DNA from: Chara braunii
Lineage: Eukaryota; Streptophyta; Charophyceae; Charales; Characeae
DNA length: 38,698 nucleotides
Assembly (NCBI GenBank): GCA_003427395.1
Contig: BFEA01000299.1
Span: 1,144,856 to 1,183,553 of the forward strand
Reading direction: 5' to 3'
The notes beneath the pieces were generated by a model. That model ran no database searches. It saw only the letters and a list, made by a program, of their open reading frames with translations, and had not been told where the DNA came from. Of the stretch, positions 30,408-38,698 are shown piece after piece. How positions within the stretch are numbered: the first letter of the stretch is position 1; each line of letters begins with the position of its first letter. A program made the position numbers and the translations under genes.

Positions 30408-31619
30408 ATCCTAGTTGATCTGATCTGGCCTAATATACATGCGCAAAACTTGCTGTAGGATCTTGTTCATTTGTTCTGTCTGACCGTTAGTCTCTGGATG
30501 GCGGCCAGACGACATTAATAACTTAGATCCATACACTCCCATGAGCTCTTGCCAATTCTGGCTGGTGAAGCGACTATCTCTATCGCTAACTTTTGATAGT
30601 GGAATCCCATTCTCACTAACCCAACAGTCAAAAAACTTCTGTATTACTAAGTCTGTACGCGCCTCTGAAGGCAAAGGAACGAAAACTGCATACTTGCTAA
30701 AACGGTCGACTATGACCATGACTTGGCTCTTGCCATGCCTGCTCTTGACTTGAGTGTCCATGAAGTCTATGGACACTGAGTCTCCCGGCTGATCCGGAAT
30801 GGGCAAGGGTCTGAGAAGCCCTAACGGGGCACGCGTAGAAGTCTTGTTACGCTGGCAGACTTTACAACTGCGAACATACTCTACGCAGTCATTCTTCATC
30901 CCTGGCCAGGTGTACGCGCGCATCAGATTGGCTAAAGTTTTTTGCCAACCAAAATGAACCTCTGTGTCGTGGCATTCCCCCAAGATCAGACTACGGATCT
31001 CTTCGCTATTGGGGATGCACAATCGGTCAAAGACATTAGTCTTCTCAAAAAGTAACCCTTCAGTAGTGCGGTAATCAGGCCCGGTCTTTGGGGCTTCTTT
31101 GACTTTCTTAAGGAGGTCACTATAGATAGGGTCCTGCGCATAGGCTTCCCTAATCTTCTGCTGCAGGTCCTTCCCTATATCTAGATAATGCACTATTGCC
31201 CCAAAGTAGTCAGCTCTCCTGCTCAGAGCATCCGCGACTACATTATACTTCCCTTTGACAGGCCTGAGCTCAAAGTCGTACTGATCTATCTCTGCGGCCC
31301 ACCTAGTAAGCTTAGGTGTCATCTTGGCCTGCGTCTTTAACCATCTTAACGTTTCATGGTCTGAATAGACTTTGAAGTGCCTCCCAAGCAAGTAGTACTT
31401 CCAGTGTTCTAAGGCTTGCCTGAAAGCGTAGAGTTCCCGCTCATAGGTAGATGTCGCGACCTTTTCTGAAGGCATTCTGGCGGACATGAACTCTACGGGC
31501 CTATAACCATGGCCATCGTCTTGCTGCAACACAGCACCTATGCCGTACTGACTAGCGTCTGTAGTAACGACAAAGGGCGAGGACGGATCGACTACCTTAA
31601 GGACTGGGTATTCTATCAA
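30408..31619 (-). pseudogene. pol: Gypsy RNase H + integrase core
   Basis: RNase H carries its acidic residues: TTDASQYGIGAVLQQ, YERELYAF, VYSDHETLRW and VVADALSRR. The integrase zinc domain shows HDTEVH and CKVCQ, and the catalytic D,D-35-E triad is in SIDFMD, SDRDSRF and HPETNGQTE. All key residues are present, so this part decayed only recently. It is closed upstream by TAG (31620-31622) and downstream by TAG (30408-30410). RNase H removes the RNA template during cDNA synthesis; integrase inserts the DNA copy. Confidence 0.93.
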
Positions 31620-31622
31620 CGC

Positions 31623-32051
31623 CTATTTTAATTTCTTCATAGCAAACGTACAGTCCTTATCCCACTTCCAGAAAGTTTCCTTCCTGAGCAATCTGCGAAG
31701 GGGTGCAGCGATGGTGGAGAAGTTCCTCACGAACTTCCTATAGTAGTTTGCTAGGCCTAAAAACGACCACAGTTCTGTCAACGTCCGCGGTGTTGGCCAA
31801 TCTCTAATCGTTGCGATCTTGCTATCCTCTGGCTTGATGCCGTCTCCGTCTAGGACATGGCCTAAATACAAAACTTGGGTCTTTGCCCATTCGCACTTCT
31901 TTGCATTGATCTTGAAGTTAGCTTCCCTCAGCTTCTCCAAGACTTGCCTGAGATGACCCCGATGCTTTGCGAGGGTCTTGCTAAACACTAAGATATCGTC
32001 TAAGTAAACGACAACAAATCTGTCTAACCACGGCCTAAACAAATCATTCAT
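31623..32051 (-). pseudogene. pol: Gypsy reverse transcriptase, palm C part and thumb
   Basis: It contains the catalytic YLDDILVFSK motif, INAKKCEWAKTQVLYLGHVL and LTELWSFLGLANYYRKFVRN, standard for Ty3/gypsy RT. The frame continues from the upstream RT part after a shift of reading frame between 32051 and 32081, and it ends in a TAG that interrupts the linker to RNase H. Confidence 0.93.
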
Positions 32052-32551
32052 ACACCGCTGAAAAGTTGCTGGTGCATTGGTTAGTCCAAAGGGCGCATCA
32101 CTATGAACTCGTAATGCCCGAACCTAGTCCGGAAAGCTGTCTTATACTGATCATCAGGATGGACCTCTATCTGATGATATCCGGACTTCAGGTCTATCTT
32201 GGAGAAATACTTGCACCCCTGCACTTTATCTAGGAGATCATCTATCATAGGCAGTGGCTCAGCATTCTTCACTGTAATAGCATTTAGACCCCTATAGTCT
32301 ATACACATTCTCATCTCTCCCTCCTTCTTGGGGACAAAGAGGACAGGTGCTCCAAAAGGAGACGAAGTGGGCCTAATCCAACCCTTTTCAAGGAGCTCGT
32401 CCAATTGCTTGCGAAGCTCCTCCAACTCCCGCGGGGACATCCTATACACAACACCCTTAGGAGTCCTACTGCCAGGTTCTATCTCAATGCGGTGCTGGAT
32501 GGGCCGCGGCCTATAAGTGGTGGTCATGATGCGGGCAGTGTATCTGCCCAT
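32052..32551 (-). pseudogene. pol: Gypsy reverse transcriptase, N-terminal part
   Basis: It holds [50 protein letters not shown] and [19 protein letters not shown] (palm motif A). The frame breaks just after FIVM, where the conserved PFGLTNAP segment follows in another frame (small indel near 32085). The first seven codons come from the adjacent hairpin module (GTGTATCTGCCC on plus), so the apparent start at 32551 is not the natural one. Protease and gag are absent upstream. Confidence 0.92.
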
Positions 32552-35240
32552 ATTCTAGCGGAAGATTCACGCGAAGCTTGCAGGTGCGCCTGGTTAGTCC
32601 CGGTGGCAGATTCGTTCTCATTTTGCATAGTTGGAGAGAAGTGAAGCTCGGTTGCGGTCGTGCGCGCTATCTGTAATCGAGGTCGATTTCACGGTTGTAG
32701 TCGTGCGGGGCGATTCTGTCGTCGCCGCGATCGGGGTTTCGATCGAGGTGTTCTTAATGGTGTGGCCGCACTTTGACCATCACGGAGCTGCTTTTCGTAG
32801 TCGTCACTGTTTGTGCCACAACGCCGTGCTCGCATCGTGACCATCTCCGTCAAGGCGCAAGTGCCATCGTCATCAGTTATCTCATTCCCATGCGTTGATT
32901 GCTCACCCCGCGCGCGACGAGCATCGTCATCGTCCAGCTGGTGGTGCTTCGCTGCTATCTTGGTTCTAAGAGGCAGAGTCTGTCGACTCGCCCCTGGTGG
33001 TCCCCCCCCCTATTCGGACTGAGTGTGGCCGCTAGTTCGGCCAGATACCGACCGACGCGAGTAGAAAAGGGGGAGATTCGAAAGTGGCAGTGTATCTGCC
33101 CAAACTTAGCGGGAGATTCATTCGATTTCGCTCATTCGATTTTGCTCATCCTACCGGTGGAAGTAGCGTGAGGTCAGCCATAAAGGTCAAAAAGAGGTAC
33201 GGTCGTTATACTCCGACCTCTAATTACGAGCTGCTGAGAGAGATTGGAAAGTGAGCATACCTATTGGTACCTTGAGTAAAGTGACGCGGGGAGGGGTGCT
33301 GCTCGTGACAGTCGCACTAACTTCCAAGAGCTTGCGGCAGTCGTCGTCAGCATCCGTGTGATCTTCGTGTTCGACACTTCGGTCACGAAAAGTGGTCTTC
33401 GTGTTGGTGATCACCATCTGACTCGTAGGCGTTCGTCACCTTGATAACCAACAAATTTGTTGCATTCCTCTTTTCCATGGGAAACTGAGTGAACCTGGTC
33501 GAGATTTCGAGCCAGGTGCATCGAAGAGAGAGGGAGCGACTCGGAGGGTCAGGGTGCAATGCGGAGCCGTGCATTGTTCAGGAGGAGAAGTTGGGAATGG
33601 ATTTGATTACGCTTCAGTGGAAGGAACATTCGAAGTCATCCGTTCTATTGAGTAAGAGTTGCACGAGGTGAACCGCGGATTGGAGACTTACCTGTGGAGC
33701 AGGGTGTTGTTCGACGGAAGTAAGCCCCTTGCAGTCTCTCTGCGATTGTCATCGTCGGGGTCGTGGTGCAGGTCGTCACCACTGCTCATGACCAATGTGT
33801 CACACAATGACCCGGTGCAGTTCGCTAAAGGTCGTCGTCGCCCTTCCTACAATGCAGCTTGCCCACCCGCTGCAGTCATGATCGGGTGTGTCATCCACGA
33901 TAACCTCCACCATTTGGTCTGAACCTGGCCGTGTTAGTGGCCAGCTACATTTTCTCGCTAAGGATAACGGATGCAAAAGGTCGAAGGGGCCATTGTGCTG
34001 GGCCACGAGGGTTGCAAACGTTAGGGAAGGGCATTTTCATCTCAGCATCCTTCAAATTGACGGCTGAGCACTTTTCTAAGTCGTCACCCGAATCTGGCCG
34101 TGATTACAGCCAGATACGTTGAAGATAGCAGCTTTTGCAGAGGCATTAAACTTTTTTGCTGCTTTAGACACACAGTTTGCTGCTGGATTCTACTGCTGCT
34201 ATTGTCCATCGTGCTGTGTATCTGTTGAGCAAGTTGTCACATTACTACTATGCTCCTTGTTATTACTGCTCCTGCTGCCGTACGTCCAAAGTGCGGGTTG
34301 CTGCTGGTTTTCGGTGCCCACCTACTGCTGCTGACTAACACTGAAGTGCGACGATAGGAGGAAGAGTGCTGCTGTAGTCGAATCTCCGACTGTTGGTGTT
34401 GATTGTTAGAAGTTGGAAGTCGCTGAGCTACTAGGAGGCTGAGGTTGGTGCGGCATCGTCAAGATTGGTGGCTTGAAGTTTTTGCGGCCTGCTGGGGCAG
34501 CGGACTATTTCGCGAACAGTGAAAACGCTGTGTTTGAAACCGCTGCCAGTGGTGGGCCACTGCTGGTTGAAGAAGTGGTGTCGGCAGTTCTCCGGAGGCG
34601 TGGCATGCTGTTAATGGGCAGTACTCGGAAGTGAGCTGCTGCTACCCAGTTTTCAGACTCAGACTGAGGCTCCCATGCTTTTTTCTTGACTTCATTAACA
34701 GTAGGTTACTACGGCGGGTCGCATATGCTGATACCGATAGAATTATTTCCGTTGCGGTGATCCAGCTGTAGCTACATCACTGTTGTTGCCACACGAATCT
34801 GCAGTGGATTGGTTATCTACGCTGCGTTGGGGCGACCGCACGTTACCGCTTGCTGTACGCTTTTTTGTGTACCTCCTTGCTGACGTTGTTTCTTGCTGAA
34901 ACAGATTGTTGCGGAGGACGTTGTTCCGGGTTGCTTGCTGAGGCGCCGCTGCTGTGCAGGGGCTCTGTTTCTCGTTGCACACCGCTGCTGAGCACTATTA
35001 CTGTCCCCTTTTTCAGCGGGGTCACTGCTGCAGTTTGGAGAACCATTGGGGGATTGTTACTTTGCGTTTCGGTCGTGACTTGATCGCCTTCACTGCGTTA
35101 TTGGCCATCATTGCGGGGCCCTCAGGCGAGTCAAGGCAACAAGGCCCTCTCTTGCGAGCTGAGTCAGTCCCATTCTTGTATCTCGAGCGTCTGAAACCTC
35201 TCTTTCTATCCTTCTTACTCTAAGTCTAGTCTATTGGTTC
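32552..35240 (+). repeat. Hairpin-rich non-coding module region, copy 3
   Basis: No gene. It carries the same kinds of module as 15.6-18.6 and 23.2-25.4 kb: GCAGTGTATCTGCCC hairpins at about 32535 and 33087, ACCTGG/CCAGGT-type hairpins at 33493-33517, 33925-33944 and 34092-34115, and minus-strand GTAAG-type motifs near 33258 and 33687. Many TGCTGCT/GTTGCTG words lie between 34150 and 35080. The end (35100-35240) matches 18470-18612 (GGGGCCCTC.GGCGAGT and AAGGCCCTCTC), just before the purine tract, so it is the 3' interior of a sister LTR element. Confidence 0.5.
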
Positions 35241-35263
35241 AAAGAGAAAGGCGGCAGGCGGGA
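35241..35263 (+). promoter_or_regulatory. Putative polypurine tract before the third LTR
   Basis: AAAGAGAAAGGCGGCAGGCG followed by GGA precedes TTGTAACCCG; it corresponds in position to 18613-18634. Confidence 0.5.
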
Positions 35264-35608
35264 TTGTAACCCGTAGGACCGCAGCAAGACCTTGTGGGAG
35301 GTCCACCCACCGATTGCGGGAGCTCCGCCGGAGCCCAGGCGGGGTTTTGGAGGCAGGGAACTTCAGGTATAATCTCGCTTGACGCGTGTGATCCCTTCCC
35401 TTACCTACTATCCTGGGGTTATCTGAATATAACTATGTAAGGATATTACTTCTTGCTTTGTTATGTATGTCAGGACATGTGTTTGGGAAGGTTAAATCAA
35501 CAAGTATATATGAGAGTTCAGATAAACCAGTGAGTGAATTTAGACAGAATGAGTTGGGGGAAGGCGGGAGGAAGGTGTTTTGCATGTGTTGACCGGGTCA
35601 ACCCAAGG

Positions 35609-36839
35609 CTGAGCTCCCCTAGGTTGGTGTGGGCTCAGTGCTATGTTTATTCATGTTTGCTGTGATGACTGTATGATCTTTGAGGGCTGGGCCTATCCTA
35701 GGTTGGACGGACCAGTCGCTGTTTTCTGTGGGGTTTCTGAACAGGAGGATGGGCGCCCTAGGTTGGGATGTCTCAGAATCTTGATGTTTCTTTTGGGTTG
35801 CTGAAAGCAGAGTTGGGGATATTCTAAGTTGCGTAGACCCAACTCTGTGTATGTTTCTTCTGAGGGGAACAAAGGCATGAGGCTAAGCGAACCCCTAGGT
35901 TAGGGCGGCTTAGTCATAAGCCATGAACCAAATGGGTAACCAGAGTATAGAATTTGGTATATATTATTGAACTTATACCTTCTGACAGACCGGGCACCCT
36001 AGGTTGCGAAAGCCAGTCAGTAAGTCAGGTAGAACAAAAAGAAAAGAGAAATGAATGAAGAGTATAAAGAAGGTAACTCGGACAGGTTGAGCGTACCCTT
36101 AGGTTAGGGCGGCTCAGTCATGCTCGTGATAACAAAAGAGGGAGAGAGTTAGTATAAATCTTCTTTTATTTTTCATTTTAAACAAAAGGCAGAGTTGGAT
36201 GTCTCCCTAGGTTGGGTAGGTCTGACTATCTGCCTAAGAAGAAAGGAAATCGTAGAGTTTGTGCAAGTATTCATGGTTGCTTAAATTGTTGTTACGGAGG
36301 CTAAGCGTACCCTTAGGTTAGGGCGGCTTAGCCATACGTCGTTGTACTTGTTCAGGCAGACCAGACGTACCCTTAGGTTAGGGCGGTCTGGTCGCATTGC
36401 CTTATGTGACTTAAATTGTATAGGCTAACTAGGCGTACCCCTAGGTTGGGGCGGCCTAGTGATATGCCCTTGTCATTGATGTTTTGTGGGTTGGACGTAC
36501 CCTTAGGTTAGGGCGGTCTAACCATTTGTCGTTTGTGGTCGTCTAGGCAGGTTAAGCACACCCCTAGGTTGGGGCAGTTTAACCCTATGCCATATGTAAC
36601 TTTGTTCAAAGCTGGCTAGGCACACCCCTAGGTTGGGGCAGTCTACCCTTATGCTTCATGTCGTTAGTTAAGCAGAAGCCAGACACACCCTTAGGTTAGG
36701 GCAGTCTGGTCATATGCTTTATGTATATAGTTTACGTTATGTTGGGCACACCCTTAGGTTAGGGCAGCCCAGTTGTGCGTGCTTTACTTGTTTACCAAGG
36801 CAGGTCAGGCATACCCTTAGGTTAGGGCCTTGTCTGACC
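35609..36839 (+). repeat. Array of about 17 covarying stem-loops
   Basis: Each unit has an inner stem CCC[T/C] + loop TAGGTT + [A/G]GGG and a separate outer stem. Both outer arms change together: GGCTAAGC/GCTTAGCC (36299-36333), GACCAGAC/GTCTGGTC (36359-36393), ACTAGGC/GCCTAGT (36428-36460), GGTTGGAC/GTCTAACC (36489-36523), GGTTAAGC/GTTTAACC (36550-36584), GCCAGAC/GTCTGGT (36678-36710), GGTCAGGC/GTCTGACC (36803-36839). The last nine units are spaced 60-69 bp. Earlier units (35609-36235) are more irregular; one has a perfect 10-bp stem (35808-35847). The array lies in the LTR where the sister LTRs have the 67-bp satellite. Confidence 0.9.
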
Positions 36840-37620
36840 ATATGCCATAAGAAAGGGGGACATAAAAAGTGAAAAAGAACAGAGTGACCTAACGAACTAC
36901 TTGGCTGAAAAATGATGTGGGATTGCGAGAGATGTTTGGTTGTGTATGCTTTGGGCTCTCACATTGGGGCATCTTTTAAATAGGTTAGTTGTTTTAGATG
37001 CTCGTCGAGAGCTGGAGGTATAGGTAGATAAGATGGATGATGGGAGAGAAGCTTGGGGCAGGATAGGACTGACCCTGCTAGGAATTAGGATCAATGTCAG
37101 CTCACAATCTTATCTAGAGGTCGTGCAGACTATCGCTGATTCTACTTACCAAGCAAGTGTCAGAAGTTAGTCCCAAGTATAAGGTTTGTTTGGTCTATCT
37201 ATTTTCAGCTTTGTATAAATCTTGGCATCCTCCTGTTCCTACGGGAAGTGCTGCCGAAATTTCTACAAATATGAAAGAGTTAGTCAATTTTGGGACCATA
37301 TGAATTATGAAAAGACACTTTTCCTACGGGAAGCGCTGCCAAAATTTTATAGAATTTAGGGAGTTAGAGTATATCTGGCTATGAGAAACTTGGCAATCCA
37401 CCCTGAGTAGGGGAGATGCTGCCGAAATTCCCCGTAACTTGGTATCAATAAGAGAGGTTGAAAGTGAGGTTAGCAGAGGAGTTAGGCTATGAGTTGGAGC
37501 ATGTTCTCCACTTGGCGTGAACATAGTAGTGGCTCTCTTTGACCTGTACTGTGATGCAGGTTTTCACATTCGATTGAAGGCTCGAATTGTTCGGCATGAT
37601 TCTACGAAAGGATCACTCTT

Positions 37621-37639
37621 CTGTTATCACTGATAACAG
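37621..37639. promoter_or_regulatory. 19-bp quasi-palindrome, third LTR copy
   Basis: Identical to 1334-1352 and 21076-21094 in a strongly diverged context. Confidence 0.6.
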
Positions 37640-38698
37640 TTCGGTTGTCGATTCGTCGGTTTACGACTCAACTTTCCTATTTCTCCTGCCTCTCAACCTA
37701 AGGCCTTGGCCCCTGCCAGGATTTATGTGTTTCTTTGGGTTTTCACCCAGTTCCTTTATAAATGGTCATTCCGTAAAGATTGAGAACTTTTGTTGAGGGT
37801 GGGTGGGGAAATGGTTGCACTTGAGGGCATAAGGCAGGGTGTGGGCCGCAAAAGGCTGAAAAGTTGACCTCTTTAGTGTGTGTGACGTTGTTTGAATGTC
37901 GGATGAATGCAGGTATGTATGAGAGGAACTCGATTAAATATGTGGTGAATGATTATGTCTTGAGTTCAAATGAGCAAACCACACGACTGTCGTGAGAGTG
38001 AACTACCCCACAACCTTTTGTTTGAGTGAGATTGTCTTTTCCCATCCTGATAAAGTGATAGTCAGAGTGGGCATACACACGGGTAATCAGGTTTTCACCT
38101 GCCAGCGTCAAGTACTCGCTTTTTCTTTTTCCTTGTTGTAGATTGTTTTGGTGGAACAATAAAGTTCCGGGCGGAAGGATTAGCGTGTCGCTGGTGATGC
38201 GCCAGACAACTCACCACCGCTCCGAATTCCTTCCTGTCCTAGGGACCAATCTTACCCCGCACCCTTTGGGGCACCTCAGGGTGCAGAGGATGGTAAGGCC
38301 CTCAGGCCGGTTTTGCGCTTGCTAAAGGTTTACCCCCTTAGCGTGCGCTTCAGCCAACGCCTGAGCATCGAGAGCGACCCCATGACTCAAAAGAGGCCAC
38401 TCGTGTATGGGCATCACATGGTGCGCCGACGTCACGACTGCATGCGCAAATCCGCATTGTTGGTCGGTATGCGTAGGTCCTGCGTCCGCGCGGCTTTATA
38501 CTAAACCACACGTGCAACACTTACCGATTTCCGCGCTCTAAAGTTATGGGTCAAGCGGAGAAAGCAAAAGCCCGTTATGGCCAGTGTGCCCGAGCATCGG
38601 CCACGCGAAGCGACGCGTAGGCAGGGAATCATCCCTAATCGGCCTATGGGGCCCCGCATACGATTCTCCAACATCTCGAACGTCGGGCGGCCTATGGG

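Larger units (their letters stand above)
29658..32551 (-). mobile_element. Ty3/gypsy chromovirus, 5'-truncated and mutated
   Basis: On minus the order is RT, RNase H, integrase, chromodomain, as in Ty3/gypsy chromoviruses. Gag, protease and the start of RT are missing: similarity begins at the conserved region just before the first RT palm motif and the upstream DNA is unrelated hairpin-module sequence. Three breaks divide the frame: a frameshift near 32080, TAG at 31620-31622 and TAG at 30408-30410. It lies opposite in strand to the flanking LTR family and is probably nested in it. Confidence 0.9.
35265..38698 (+). repeat. Third, diverged LTR (continues past the window)
   Basis: It begins TGTAACCCG. 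The first 130 bp match 18636-18770. After a hairpin array, 37200-38560 matches the 5' and 3' LTRs in order: CCTACGGGAAG.GCTGCC motifs, the 19-bp palindrome (37621-37639), ACCCAGTTCCTTTATA, ATCGAGAGCGACCCC, TATGGGCATCACATGGTGCG, and TGCGTCCGCGCGG.TTTATACTAA. Sequence identity is clearly lower than between the first two LTRs, so this is another member of the family. Confidence 0.65.

Noticed and set aside
15576-35240. Base pairing of the U6-like segment with the repeated splice-donor motifs as a designed system
   Set aside because: The U6-like sequences are on plus and the donor motifs on minus, and copy B has lost the ACAGAGA box; nothing links them beyond proximity.
36299-36839. TTAGGTTAGGG in the hairpin array as telomere-like repeat
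   Set aside because: It occurs once per unit, is replaced by CTAGGTTGGGG in a third of the regular units, and is explained by the inner stem-loop.
35609-36839. CRISPR array
   Set aside because: The DNA is eukaryotic repeat; the spacers are not unique inserts of constant length and the conserved core is only about 12-14 bp.

Overview
The window looks like repeat-dense nuclear DNA of a plant-lineage eukaryote. A streptophyte green alga such as a charophyte (Chara-like) fits best. Evidence is a primer-binding site complementary to plant-type tRNA-Asp, Ty3/gypsy chromoviral pol remnants with chromodomains, a Penelope-like element (PLE) whose GIY-YIG endonuclease lies N-terminal to the reverse transcriptase (an arrangement known from green algae), and a 510-base scaffold gap. 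The species call is inference. I see no host protein gene; everything interpretable is mobile-element DNA or degenerate repeat.

Layout. (1) One very large plus-strand LTR element runs from before position 1 to about 22538: 5' LTR remainder (1-2796), tRNA-Asp PBS (2800-2817), long leader, gag-like CDS with zinc knuckle (4791-5894), a 171-bp tandem repeat (6790-7515), a long non-coding interior with tRNA-like and hairpin-rich sequence, a polypurine tract (18613-18634) and a 3' LTR (about 18636-22538). No pol was found between gag and the 3' LTR, so it resembles a large non-autonomous derivative. (2) A minus-strand PLE (9781-14286) is nested inside it, flanked by about 390-bp direct repeats (pseudo-LTRs). 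It has a zinc-knuckle ORF1 and a GIY-YIG + RT ORF2; both are broken, and the RT stops before its catalytic YxDD motif. (3) From 22650 on there are two copies of a composite repeat (22650-23196 and 27987-28585): T-rich tract, tRNA-like head with Pol III A/B boxes, a tRNA-Asp-like 5' half and a recognisable U6 snRNA segment. Between and after them lie two decayed minus-strand gypsy chromoviruses (26640-27240 and 29658-32551). (4) From 32552 a hairpin-rich non-coding stretch resembling the 3' interior of the first element leads to a second polypurine tract and a diverged third LTR (35265 to the window end). Where the first element's LTRs carry a 67-bp satellite, this LTR carries an array of about 17 stem-loops with varying but self-complementary arms.

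The two most notable signals are the covarying hairpin array at 35609-36839 and the tRNA/tRNA/U6 composite repeat. Three hairpin-rich non-coding regions (about 15.6-18.6, 23.2-25.4 and 32.6-35.2 kb) repeat degenerate modules with 5'-splice-site-like CAG|GTAAG motifs on the minus strand. They remain unexplained.
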